A stretch of 64,000 nt of DNA, from NCBI RefSeq assembly GCF_014805625.2, contig NW_023998459.1, positions 1,545,934-1,609,933 of the forward strand, in the 5' to 3' direction. Below the pieces are notes generated by a model. The model saw only the letters and a program-made list of their open reading frames with translations. It was not told where the DNA came from and ran no database searches. Shown piece by piece: positions 10,932-22,256 of the stretch (position 1 is its first letter; each line of letters starts with the position of its first letter). The position numbers and the translations under genes are program-made. The DNA comes from Glossina fuscipes (Eukaryota > Arthropoda > Insecta > Diptera > Glossinidae).

Positions 10932-11296
10932 TGTAGTGTGATCGCCTACCGTTATATGTATCCACTTTGAAGTGCGACAGAATTATGCAAATTCAGCATA
11001 ATTCATTTGCTAAAACAAAAATAAAAATGGTGTCGCACTTCACCGCTCCATTTAAAACTATTATTATTTCGATGATGTTAGCATAATTTAGTGTAATAAT
11101 TTGTGTATAAATAGTCAGGTAAGAATTGAATAAAGTCAATTGTCTAAAAGCAATTCAAGAAGCGTATCAATCCGCTAGTATAATAAAAGGCGTTCCACCC
11201 GCATAATACCATAGATAGGGATTGCTTCATGCCGATCTCTAAAGAAGCAAATTGACTTGTCGTTCTGAAGCCGAACAGTTTAGGAAATATTCTACA
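10932..11296 (-). repeat. mdg1/412-like LTR (third copy)
   Basis: In minus orientation it starts TGTAGAATATTT and ends GCGATCACACTACA, the TG...CA form of LTRs. Its terminal 60 bases (GCACTTCAAAGTGGAT-type motif, then CGATCACACTACA) match the ends of the LTRs at 47366-47834 and 49533-49987, and CTGTTCGGCTTCAG matches CTGCTCGGCTGCAG near their starts. It is shorter (365 against about 460 bases) and divergent. Orientation is set by the adjacent gag piece on the same strand. Confidence 0.7.
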
Positions 11297-11810
11297 ACTC
11301 CAAATTGATCACATTTGGGAAAGATTCATAGGGAATCTTCCCATAAATGAGATATTATACACTTTCATCGAAATCAAAATTATTATAATCGTATATTTAT
11401 TCCCTGATCTATGCCTGACTTAGACGAGTTGGGGTTAAGACTGTCCTTTGTCAATTGACTACAATATCGCTACTGCGGCTTTTATTATAGTGATGAGTTC
11501 TTTGCGGATGGGCTATTCTGAAAAAGATTGGATGTGACATTAAGGATTACTGGTATAACTATGTTTTTTTAATTAAGCATTAATTAACTTAGAAATAGTC
11601 TTACGATTTTATTTAATATATTTATCTACCATAAATTTTGTATAAAGTAGGTATTATAAATAAAGTAGGATAATGATGACCAGAGGCAATATGTAGACAT
11701 GTATATAGAAAACCCGCAATAAAAAATGAGTTTCTAAAAAAAGGAAATCTGAGAAAAATGTTCAAATGAAGTTACCAAAAGTAAACGTCCAAGCACAGAA
11801 AAACCCAATT
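11297..11810. other. Unassigned AT-rich DNA
   Basis: No coding, repeat or structural signal seen. Confidence 0.4.
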
Positions 11811-12010
11811 GGTTAAGCAAAGGTGCGTACAATCGCACACAAATATTTCTATCGTAGAGCGTATGCACTCACGCCCAAAACTTTTCAATGCATTACACTA
11901 TCGTACATGCATATTCATAGTGCGTACGCTCATGCGTACTTGTTGTACAAATTTCAGTTTCAGTTTTTTTTACTCTCTCTTTCCCTTTCTCATAGCGGTG
12001 GTTTGCATGA
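11811..12010 (+). repeat. Dispersed repeat, copy 1 (second at 25890-26060)
   Basis: GTTAAGCAAA, CGTAC, CGCACACAAATATTTCTA, ACTCACG and a CATTACACTATCGTACAT-like block occur in the same order at 25890-26060. The TTTTCAATG/TTTTGAATAG stretch and a pyrimidine tract also align. No long open frame shared by both copies. Possibly the end of a DNA transposon; class unknown. Confidence 0.5.
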
Positions 12011-12114
12011 CGGATTCGGTATTGCGACATGCTGAATTTGTTAAGCAAATGTTACCGGCGAAATGTTCCATCTTAACAGGTGCTTGCAAAAATGTTGATA
12101 ATTTTTTGCACTAG

Positions 12115-12440
12115 GAAAAAGCATTTGTTGTGGAAAAGTGGTACAATATATATTATTAAAAACGGTTTTGCTTGTTTTCTGCTACATTTTACCATATTCT
12201 GACAATATAGCGGTATCATGGCGGAAGAACTTATATTGGTTTGGCAGCGATCCATCCACCAACTAATTTTCGCATTCCTTTTTTCTTTTCGGGCCCGCGT
12301 GCCAGCCAAGCCCTACTGCACCAATCTGAAAATGTGCAAATCAGCGGGTAACACATCTGGTAAGTGCGCTGGGTGTGTCAGAACTTCCCATTCGAGCTGC
12401 AACAGCGTATCGTGGACAACTCTTACAACGAGAGGAAAAA
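12115..12440 (-). mobile_element. mariner (irritans-type) remnant, 3' part of transposase
   Basis: Minus-strand translation gives RVVHDTLLQLEWEVLTHPAH, then LHIFRLVQ, GLAGTRARKEKR and WWMDRC. These are the DDE-domain C-terminal landmarks of mariner transposase (LEWEVLPHPPYSPDLAPSDYHLFRS... and the W-D-W helix). The third catalytic Asp (in SPDLAP) is disturbed to LPDVLP and stops follow. Terminal inverted repeats are not recognisable. The copy at 18990-19700 is the same family. Both are inactive. Confidence 0.7.
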
Positions 12441-12504
12441 ATAGCATTTTCAGTCAATTCATGTCGCCTCTTTTTTTTGGAAGAAGAAAATTATTTACTT
12501 ACAA

Positions 12505-14850
12505 ATAAATTTCAATAAATTAACAATCAAATTCAAAGTAATATAAGGTATATAAGGAGATGTAAGGAAAAGGAAAAAAATAACTACAGACAATTAAATG
12601 ACCATGCATGTAAAAATAAAAAAATGTATAAAGAAAAGAGAAAAAAATAAGCATGCACGCAGCTAGCACACCCACAACCGGTACAGAAGTAAACGAACTC
12701 CTAAACCATTGCAAACATGCAAAAGCTTCGCAATCGATAACAGTAACATAGCAGTGAATTTTCGAATCGTAATGAGGTGTTACGGTTGCAAGTCACTTTA
12801 AATACGACATAGACAAATTGCGCGTATTAAGCAAGGCTTTTTTGATAGACTTTAGAGAATCCGATAATGATATTAAGCGATAGCTATTAAACGTAAACAG
12901 CTCCTAATTATGTTTACATTGGCTTAGTATAATGAAAATAAAGTGCCTAAAGAAACGGTTAGGGACATTAAAGTTTATCTCACAAAATACTGCGGGCGAA
13001 TCAATGGTGTCATTAATTAACTTAATTAAGCAGGAAACACCAACAATAAATCTACCTATTTCCATAAGGAAGCAAAGAGTCACGCCGGTTCCAAATGAAA
13101 TTCCTAATGGCAAACAGCAGGATTTTGCTTTTGAACTGATTCAATTGAATCTACATAACACTTAATGAAATCAAGCGCGGTCAAAATTAAAAGATAATCT
13201 TTGGTCGAATAGAATCCCTAAATCAATGGAAGAATGTACGTTTTCCAAGTTGTATGAATCGATGAAATATTCAGTATTGAATGATAGAGGAAGTTTCTTG
13301 CATTTTTTAAAATTTGATTTCATAAAATTAAACAATGCAATTTGAAGCTGGTGTGATAATGGTTCCAGGAAGAAGGACGAACACTGTTGAACATCGTCAA
13401 CGCATTTAATCACCAAAGGGAGATCATCAAAGTGCAGAATAAATAAAAGTTCATAAGTGGCTGCCTTGAGAAGGAGAAGTTATTGAAAATTCATCCAAGA
13501 TTATGAAGTTAAATAGAGGTTAAGTGAAGAGTGAAGACAGCGGCATAGACTCTGAAGACCAATAATTTATGGTTAACTAAGTCAAACGCTTTACTAAAAT
13601 CAGAATATACGACATCCGTGCGAGAGCCAGTAGAAAAAGCCTTGAAAATATAACAAGTAAACTCTAAGAGATTCGTGGCAGTAAATCTTCCTTTCCGAAA
13701 GCCATGCTGAAATGGAAAAATATAATGTTTGACTGCAAAAGCTAAATGCTAAGTGACAATTCGTTAAAAAAAATTAAGCTAAAACACGAGATTGTTTGAT
13801 TGGAATAGACTCAGAAATAGCTAGGTTTAATATCTTACAGTAAGAAGACAGTGAGGTTGCAATATTTCCTTCACAGAAATCAAGCATAATGTATGAAAGA
13901 TAAGATTTAGGCAATAAAATATTAGTTTCATTAAAATCTTAACGTTTATTGGAGGAAATTGGATTTGGCACATTGCCTGGATGACACGGTTCCTCAGGTA
14001 AACTAAGAGGTAGATTGCAATTTACAACTATCTCCACTAAGTTGGCAAAGCAAAGATCTACCAGTCTGCCATTACAATTAGAAAAACACAATAGTTCTAT
14101 CAGATGTTAAAGTGGGGATCATATAGCCAGAGTTATCTCTATAACGCCCAGTGACTTGTGCCAAATTGAACCACCAGTGCGATCAAATCGGCTATTTTTG
14201 CAAACCTGAAAAGAATTGTGAAAAAGTCGCGACGAATGTCAATGAGGCTTCGATCAAGTCTCGGTGAAAGCCAAACAGGAAAACTCTGTGCTCATTGAAT
14301 TTAGGAAAGCAGAGGGAGTAGTTGAGTTTAGGCCAAGTGAAAGTTACTGGGCTTGAAGAATCATTTAGTTTTTTGAGAGTGAAAGAGCTAACGAATTAGT
14401 ACTACGGGGACGAGCCTGATGGATCAACTCCTCAATTAAGGATTTGACTGGCGACAACAGTTTGTTTAGCCAAATTTTCAGTCGGAACAAACACTTTAAA
14501 AGACGAAATTGCTCTAAGTTGAGATGAAGCCAATTTGAATACACTTACACGCTTCAAATTGACGGATGGGACTCTTGTAATCATACAACTGTTCATATTA
14601 TTCTCAGACGTATCAGACGCCAGTGTGGACGCGATACTGCTGTCAAGCAAACGTTTCCTGCTACGAATGATAGGATTCACAGGTCCAGAGTTTGAAGTTG
14701 TCGAGAATATAAAGGGGATGGCCACACTTGCACGTGCAGCTTGTGCGACTTGCCCAACATGGTGACCAGCAGACAGATCCCAACACCCAGGGAGAGAAGC
14801 ACGCTAACCTTCGAAACCAAAACCAACAATTGGTACATAGTGGAGGTGTT
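12505..14850 (-). mobile_element. Inverted, decayed copy of non-LTR family A
   Basis: Read on the minus strand from 14850 down: a possible ORF1 C-terminus (14432-14765, open, Ser/Thr-rich), endonuclease (LTSDRTIVF-like phrase near 14110 and LLDLCFAN-like phrase near 14060, then LPEEP at about 13990), RT fingers and palm (QHGFRKGRF, then SDFSKAFDLVNH near 13590-13700), a damaged YADD (VDDV at about 13400), the C-terminal domain (12904-13113, with FNVPNRFFRHFIF), and the 3' UTR with TGTACCGGTTGTGGG-like wording near 12680. It supplies the endonuclease start and upstream region missing from 1-3097. Many stops; inactive. Confidence 0.82.
14432..14765 (-). pseudogene. Possible ORF1 C-terminus of family A copy
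   Basis: Open minus-strand frame of about 110 codons directly upstream of the endonuclease remnant, in the place expected for the end of ORF1. It is rich in Ser, Thr and Leu and lacks CCHC knuckles or a PHD finger. Assignment rests on position only. The opposite-strand open frame is a shadow. Confidence 0.35.
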
Positions 14851-15935
14851 TTTCGTTATGACAGATCTTTGTGGAACCCGTTCTTAAGGACGTGCACTTT
14901 TTCTTAAAACGTCAGTCAAATGGCTGCGGTTTGACAGTTACTACTGTTATTGATAACATACATCATGAGAAACATAAAAGGTCCGTAAAAATTTTCTCGC
15001 TATGAAAGCAAATCTATGAAAATTTTAGTCAATTCTCTATATACTTGCTTCAGTTTAATCAATTCTATATATATTTATAGAAAATTTAAACGCTCAGAGC
15101 TGTGTAAATTATAACAAGTTTTTGCTTTACATATAAAAGCAATCACGCTAATTACATCATTTAATGCTGCGTTAATTCCACATCGCAATATTTTTAATCA
15201 ATAATTCGCTATTAATATTTTTGTATGACGAATTCCTTTATTTTTATTAATTCGTTAAATTTCTATTAACTTCGTTTATTTTAGGTTACACCAGGTTGCG
15301 GTCTATGCCAAGATTCTTTACCTCCTGATGGTAAGCGTTCAAACTAATCATAGATATATTATAGGTATGAAATTTGCTGTGCATTTGCTGTGTTCTTCCT
15401 TTTCTTATAAAGAAAGTACCTAAAATATTTTGAATGAGTATACCACTGGAGATAATGGATGAACAACCTAAATGAATCGACAAAGCTTTCTTAAAATAAT
15501 GTTTCTTTGTGCAAAATCGAACACATTTGCCATAAGTAGATCTTTATTGGAATATTTGTGTTTACGCTTATTTAAAAATTGGTACATAAGCAGAGATAAA
15601 AAGAACATTTAAGAATTGTTGAAAAATTATGTTTAATGTTTCTATTTCCAATAACAATAAAATATAACAAATGTGGGTTCAGTTTATAGCCGTCGATGGC
15701 GAATGAACTCGACGCGCCGACTAGCGTATTTGTAGATATCGACAATCAATGTATACAATTTCTGTCAGTATGAAACTTCATTCGACGATGAATTTGGGCC
15801 GAAACGCATGTCCAAAAAGGAAATAGAGCAAAATATTATTCAGAATTTCCAAAATGGTGAGAATAGCCATTAACTACAATGTTTCTGATATCATAAAATA
15901 ATAATGTTATCAGAAATAAATTTAGAAAACACATA
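14851..15935. other. Unassigned DNA
   Basis: A minus-strand open frame at 15286-15483 and a plus-strand stretch near 15764-15860 (ETSFDDEFGPKRMSKKEIE) look compositionally protein-like but match nothing I recognise. No splice context could be defended. Confidence 0.35.
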
Positions 15936-16412
15936 CAGTGAGTCTCATTAATATTGTGCTCGACAAGTAAACGACAAAAAGCAGACGCTTATTAAACCAT
16001 GTGCGAAAATACTTAATGCCTTCCGTCCAAGATCTGAAAAACAGATTATAGGAGGAATGGAGTAAGATCCCTGTTGCCCACACAAAAAAAATTATGCAAA
16101 ATGTGTCAAAACGATTAAATGACGTTATTAAGCGAAAAAGATACCTCTTCAAATATTAATTTTTAATAATATATTATTTTTTTTGTTGGCGTCCTTCCTG
16201 ATATGAAAAAAACCCAATATTAATGACGCTATGTTTATGAAGTTGCACTGCACTATCTGCTCCAATAATGTTTTGCTTGTTTTTTTCTTTTATAATTTAA
16301 TATGTATTCCCTAGTAATACAAAATAGTAAAAAAAAATTTTGTGTTTGAACAGTGAACTAGGTTTAACAAACGTCTACTTTGTCGAGTAAAAAAACACAA
16401 TGGGACTCCCTT
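15936..16412 (+). mobile_element. Internally deleted Tc1-like DNA transposon
   Basis: A 477-bp unit between TA dinucleotides (15934-15935 and 16413-16414). Its left end CAGTGAGTCTCATT and the inverse of its right end (AAGGGAGTCCCATT) agree at 10 of 14 positions, and the similarity continues with CTCGACAAGTAAACG against CTCGACAAAGTAGACG. The interior (16035-16158) encodes a Tc1 transposase C-terminus: DLKNRL, EEWSKIPVAHTKK, SKRLNDVIKRK, then a stop. The catalytic DDE domain has been deleted, so it could only be moved in trans. Tc1 elements insert at TA and end in CAGT, which fits the left end. Confidence 0.75.
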
Positions 16413-18989
16413 TATATCCTAAATATAATAAAGTGCAACACAGTTGTAAAATGAAGAGAATAGCGATGGATAAGGATCCTTCATTTTCTCTTATATTATT
16501 GTTCAATTTGGAGCTCTGAAGGTTTTATTTCATATATAAGGACGACCATATGGAATGAGAACATTATGCAAACTTACTATCGTGATATGATTTGTATTTT
16601 TCTAATAGTTAACTTAAACTTTTAATTGCACTTATTGACTTTAGGCTACGCGTACATAAATTAAACATAAATTATTTGGATTATTGCTTTGCTGATTATA
16701 TATTCGCATCCCGTTTTTGTTTATTTGCATTTATAGTGTTATTCACCCCCACGACACTACACGTACAACCACAACAGTCGGCGCATACAAGTTCACAAAA
16801 AAACACTGCCCAAAAAGGTGGCTGAGTCGAGTGTCCACTCGATATCGTCAGCCATAAATCAGTCCCTCCGTTTTCCAGCGCACATGCGCTGTACATAATT
16901 GTATAGGCAAAGCAACTCGGAAATGAGCTCGCAAATGCACTTCTTCTTCCTTTTATCGTTTGTATCGGCTCACATTGCAGGTTTCCAAGTGTTATCGTCA
17001 CCAAATATTTCGATAAGTATCAGTGAAAATTTTTGCAGTTAAAAAAGTTATATTGGAGAAGTAATATATCTTTGCTTGCTATATATATTTAATACATTTC
17101 ATAGCACACATTTCAATGCACGGAAGCTAATTGCACCTCGGTGACTTCCCAAAATACAAAACTCATATTTTTTTTTGTATAAATACAATACAGTGCTCAA
17201 AACAATTACAATATAAATGCCCATAAAACTCATAATAAAATATTCAAATTTCGCAGGTGCCATGGAAGTCTCTGCGCATAGTTTGGCGCGATTGCCTCTC
17301 TAAGAAAAGTTTGTGGGTTGTTACTCATTAGTTATTAAAACTGAAACTTTTTTAAATTTTTTTAAAGGAGCACTTTATATTCCACGTCCGAAAATAAAAA
17401 AATTGGCCGCTTCCTCACATAGTTCAACTTCTTACTTTTTTTAATTTTCTACTTATTACGACAGAGAATCTTGAAAATTATTCTGTGCCTTCAACACATG
17501 AAGATAATTGGGAAACATTGAACACGCATACTCATTATTACAAAACACCAAAACTTAGTTGGTTTAGTATTCCATTTCTTCTTTTTTGCTCATTACTGTT
17601 AGGTTTCAGACAAAAGAGCCTCGTACGTTGTGTAAAATTTTAACCTTAAAAATGGAGATAGACGATTACAGCATGATAAAATGAATGGCTCTGAGTATAC
17701 AAGATTGGACCCAAGACGAATGCCACGTCCTTAATGGTTCATTTTTCGGATTAGTATACTCTACATGCAATGCTGTCGGGTCAAGATTTATTTGGCTTTA
17801 TATAAAGCACTTAACATAAACTTCAATATGTGCTCGCTGCAATTTGCTTTGCAAATTAGATTTATTTTACAACTAATCTCTTACAAATAAGTTTCATAAA
17901 ATCTAAATTGTGTTTGTTTCTATAACATTCCGCTACACAATTCCATATTGATACCAGTACTCTCTAAGTTTCTGCTGATATACCATTTATACGCTACAAC
18001 CCATATCACAGCGTTGTTTTCAAAATATTTGCGTCATAGGTATGCCGTGGAGAACATCTCTATGTCCGTTTTCCGTTTGTGTTATTATACTAAGATCGTT
18101 TTTCTGGACGCAAGCATTGTCGTTAACACCGCGAAACGCTTCTTCACGCATCACTTTCTGTTCGTTAATCGATAGTCAAATCGACAGTCACATCCGGAAA
18201 AGGATTGGCGTGCCATGCAGAGCTCGAGTTCATCTTGTCGAAGTTTGAACGAAGAATCTCCACCGACAATGATCTTTTTATAAAATACTTTACCTCGTGC
18301 ACTGACTTAGTTAAACACGTTATTTCCTAACGAAGATTGTGAAAATTTTTCGAAGTTATCCTAATTTACGAGAAAATTAGGAATTACCTCCAAATACACA
18401 CAAAAAATATCCTCTAGAAGATTTTTCCTGGATGATACAACTATTACAAAATAATGAAGTGCTTTCGCATCTTTCGCAAATACAATGTATGTTAATACCT
18501 TAGCGCTTACGCTCTTAAAAATACACGATTGTATGTACCTGGCTTTTTATAGTGTGACGTCATAGCAGGAAAGATTTAAGAGAAGTTTTACCTACAAAGA
18601 TAACGAGCTTGAAAGAGCAAGTAATCACATGAGTGCTGTTTAACAAAGCTAACATTGTTATTTGTAACAGCGGCAGCAAAAGCCTGGAAGTGTATACAGC
18701 CTTTTACTGTTAACAATTCTTGGGCTATTTTCTATAGTTAATTCAAACGAAGTTTGTGTAATTGGCAGATTTTTATTTGGAACTATTTCTTTCAAGTAAG
18801 GTACTGTAATTGCATAAATTGTAAAGTTAAACATTATTTCTTTTTGTGACTGGCTTTGGGAGCCAATATTTTATAAATGAGAAGAAGAGGCAAGGAAACG
18901 TTGTTTATTCTTAATGCAATGTGGGAGCGAATTTGATAAACGAAAATAGCAGGGGAATTATCTATATATTCCGTGCTTGCATGTGTTTT
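16413..18989. other. Unassigned AT-rich DNA, 2.6 kb
   Basis: No gene or element recognised. Open frames at 16696-17004 (minus) and 17948-18248 (plus) have no known motif. The only regular sequence is short A and T runs. Confidence 0.4.
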
Positions 18990-19700
18990 GATCATTTCTT
19001 ACTTAAAAAAGGCATTTGTTGAGATAAGTTTGTAAAATGTATATTAATAAAAATATTTTCCACCATTTCCCACAACTCTTTCCCATCTTACCGGGAACAT
19101 GGAGATAGCTTCCCATAAAAACGATATTGGGTTGCAGCGATCCAATCATCGACCCGTTTTCGCATTTCTTCAGCATTTCGGAACCGCGTGCCAGCCTGAA
19201 TTTGTTGAGAATCCCTGAATCTGCTAGTGAGAAGGCGCCATGTTTGATGAACCCACTGGGTACCTCAAAATTTCCCATTCGAAGTGAAAAGTGTATCCTT
19301 GACAACTCTTGAAACGTGTAGCCGAGCGTTATCATTTCGCGCTATTGCAGGTGGTTTTTGCAACAATACCTCGTTCAGTTTGTTCAATTGACGTCAGCAG
19401 ATATCTACAGTCTCAGCTTCAGTCCGTCTTAGCACCTGGCAATACATTACACCTTGCTGATCTCGTGGCAGGCACAGGAAAACTTTGTGGGTATGAATAT
19501 TTAGATTCGATGTAGATGTGGATGGCTGCCGTAGGATCGCCGTAGTAGATGAACTTTTGATTACCAGTCGCAATACGGAACTTTTTTTGCTTGTCAAGTA
19601 ATTAAACTGTGATGCTGACTTGGTTCGAAATGGCATCTTCGGTCAATTCATATGGCAGCCATTTTCCCTCTTCTTCCCCTTCGCACAAAAACGTTTAGAC
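18990..19700 (-). mobile_element. mariner (irritans-type) transposase remnant
   Basis: Minus-strand reading in shifting frames gives RQPSTSTSNLNIH and KVFLCLPRDQQGVMY (the CIWWDQKGVIY block), LNKLNE, then NDNARLHVSRVVKDTL (the second catalytic Asp, normally HDNARPH), a damaged SPDLAP region, RFRNAEEMRKRVDDWIA, and a final ELWEMVEN block matching RWEKVVENNGKYF. The order and spacing are those of irritans-subfamily mariners. Many frameshifts and stops. Related to 12115-12440, which lacks the first half. Inverted terminal repeats not found. Confidence 0.8.
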
Positions 19701-20038
19701 ACAGTTGACTTGACCGACAAAACCGACAATTGGAAAGGATGAAGCAGCGTCAGTGGGGACGCATTTCGCCCAATTCAATTCAATGTAGAAATTATGTACT
19801 TTTGTAAAACTGGTGAAGACTTTATGAATTAATTACGCCACGAATTGAGTCAAACGTAATTTTTGCAAATTTTTTGCTATGTTTAGTTCAATCTCCTTGT
19901 TACTAATAATTTCGCCTGCATCTTTATATTTAATGTTAAGAAGCTTGCATTGACTGAAAAATATTGGATTTAAATATTTAAAATAAATTGTTGTTTTGAA
20001 ATTCTCAACGTTGGCCAATGTCTACACATATGGCAAAT
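19701..20038. other. Unassigned DNA
   Basis: No coding or repeat signal seen. Confidence 0.35.
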
Positions 20039-20142
20039 TTGTTTACAAATCAAAGAGAGGTATAGCGAATTCAAAAGAAAACATATGAAATTGTTTACAA
20101 ATCAAAGAGAGATATAGCGGATTCAAAAGAAAACATATGAAA
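20039..20142 (+). repeat. 52-bp tandem duplication
   Basis: Units 20039-20090 and 20091-20142 both read TTGTTTACAAATCAAAGAGA and end AAAACATATGAAA, differing at two or three positions. High identity suggests a recent local duplication. Confidence 0.9.
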
Positions 20143-20781
20143 AATTTTTTCCTTCAAGATTTTTACAGAATTTTTTTGAGTGGGCGGATAATCACATTTC
20201 TTATGGGATTATTACTATTATTATTTTCAGCTCACTTGCAACAGTGTCACGCGCTATTTCAATCTTTACTTGATTCTCGTCTACAGAATGAAACTTTCCT
20301 GGCTCCCGTCTTAAATATGGCAGGTTGGTCCTGGTCAAAATACGTGAAGAATGGGACAAAACTTCTGCCGCTACTAATAATGTAAATAATGAATGTTTTT
20401 CTTTTTTAGTAAAACTTCCATGGACAATTATTGGCATAGTATCTCTTCTGACCACATGAGTAGCTTCCCCAGGTATTTTTTGGGTGACTGGTTGCGGCAT
20501 TTTACTCTTTTCGAGTGTAACCTTTTGGCGCGTTCATCTAACGAAAGCGAGCTGTTTTTTTTTTTTTTGTTTCGTTTGTAATGGCATTTTGACATATCTT
20601 CACTCACCTTCCTCCAAAAACTTCAGCTATCATTTATTCCCATACCGATTTCTGGTAATTTCTAAACAATATCAGTTGAGATTATTTGATACTTTATCAC
20701 CTTCCTTCATTTTGAGAGCCTTCAAACATATATATAAACCAATTCTTTCGGGTTAGACCACATCGTTTCGACACCTTTAAT
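20143..20781. other. Unassigned; possible exon-like minus-strand frames
   Basis: Minus-strand open stretches at 20201-20380 (SRILTRTNLPYLRREPG...) and 20440-20500 (PGEATHVVRRDTMPIIVHGS) are separated by an AT-rich gap with intron-like ends. They resemble coding exons in composition, but I recognise no family. Confidence 0.25.
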
Positions 20782-20934
20782 ATGTTACGCATCTGTGGCA
20801 CATATCTTTGTATAGCTCTACTGTGTACCTTTAACGCCCAACATAATGCTCATCAGAGCTGCATGCCCATTTTGACTTATCTTTTTCAGAGGAAGTTGGA
20901 TCAAGATTTTTTGATCACTTGCTTATATCCGTAG
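20782..20934 (+). CDS. Small open frame with signal-peptide-like start, 50 codons
   Basis: Starts MLRICGTYLCIALLCTFNA, a basic residue followed by a hydrophobic core and a possible cleavage site after Ala, and ends at TAG 20932-20934. The remainder has His and two Cys. It is too short for firm support, has no recognised family and no visible promoter. It could be the first exon of a secreted protein, or chance. Confidence 0.2.
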   Translation: MLRICGTYLCIALLCTFNAQHNAHQSCMPILTYLFQRKLDQDFLITCLYP

Positions 20935-21594
20935 ACCGCTAAATCGCCCTTCGTATGCCGTCCATCATAGTTTTAACTTTTCAATCTGAAAAAAGTTAAT
21001 GATTACACATTACGATAATCACAATTACAAGCAATTAAAAAATGAATCCGCGGAAGACTCATAATCCATTAAGAACGTCTGAATCGTACATTTTATTTGC
21101 ATAAGACAAAAAAATAAAATTTGTCACAAAGGTGTATATGTTTCACATAATAAGATATTGTAGTTGTTTTTATGTAAAGTATAATTTAAACATCCAAGTC
21201 CGCTTTAGTTATGTTTCCAAGAGGCTTCCTTATACCTAATTTACGTTTGTTTTATTATTTTTTGTTTCGAACAATTTGTTCTGCTTTATGACCAATCCAT
21301 ATCTATGCATATCTAAAAGTATAGCCACGAACTACTTTGCGCATTCCAAAATTAAAAAATTCAGCTATAATTTAGTAATAGCTAAAAAAATTACCATAAA
21401 TATTTTTTTCTTATTATTGTTTTACTCGTGTTGGTATTATAATTATCATTATTATTATGGAGTTTCAGCATTCCTCAGCTTAGGGCGGGAAATTCATCCA
21501 TCCGAGATGTGTTACAACAAATGGTGGGCTCAGCTGTTTTACAATTTTCTGTTGATACTTTCGTGATTTATTTATAACGTCACTTTGGCAAGAC
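20935..21594. other. Unassigned AT-rich DNA
   Basis: No gene or repeat recognised. Confidence 0.35.
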
Positions 21595-21765
21595 AAGTAA
21601 TCATGATGGGAGTTATAATAACTTTTTCTATATTATACATGCTTTTCACCTCCTGTGTTTTGTGTGTTGTTGGCAATTTGCTGGTCACAAAAATGAAGCC
21701 AAAGACAATTTGGTAGAAACATTCGAAGTCTTTGCAAGCAGATTTGTATTGAAAATGCGCCAAGT
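21595..21765 (-). repeat. Dispersed repeat, copy 2 (see 3832-4024)
   Basis: The reverse complement aligns with 3832-4000 through CAATAC-AATCTGC, GTTT-ACCAAATTG, TTTTTG-GACCAG and CCAACAACACAC. Divergence is high. Confidence 0.5.
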
Positions 21766-22252
21766 TGGTCAGTGCGTAAGCCGGCAGTGAAGCGTAAACT
21801 TAACGGAATTTCGTTTTTCTAAACAAAAATGTATGCTGTTTTCTTATTACTCTCAAACTATAAGAGATAGAAGGCTAAAATTTTACTGAAATGAAGATGG
21901 CCTACCAAGATAAGTCACATTTTTATGGTCCGTTTCTTCACTAAAAATGTCTTTGCTAAGTTACAATTTATTGCGAAATAAACACCAAACATATAAAATA
22001 AATATTAATATTAAATAATATTAGCAAACGTGCACATATAAATCTTACTAAGCCGCTAACTACGAACACAAAACCAAAAATGGGAAGTTATTGCTAGTAA
22101 ATCTCACGTCAAAATCGTGTTATAACCATTTTCACAGACAATACCCGTCGTGGTCCCGGTGCATCACCTCGAAATTCGCCAAAAACCGGCGTTCTCCCTA
22201 CACACAAAACACTTAATTAGTTATAAAAAACTTTAACGAATTTTCTCTAGTG
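21766..22252. other. Unassigned DNA upstream of the ade2 fragment
   Basis: No coding signal. A pyrimidine-rich stretch ending TTCTCTAGTGCAG at about 22244-22256 could be the acceptor of the first ade2 exon below. Confidence 0.35.
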
Positions 22253-22256
22253 CAGA

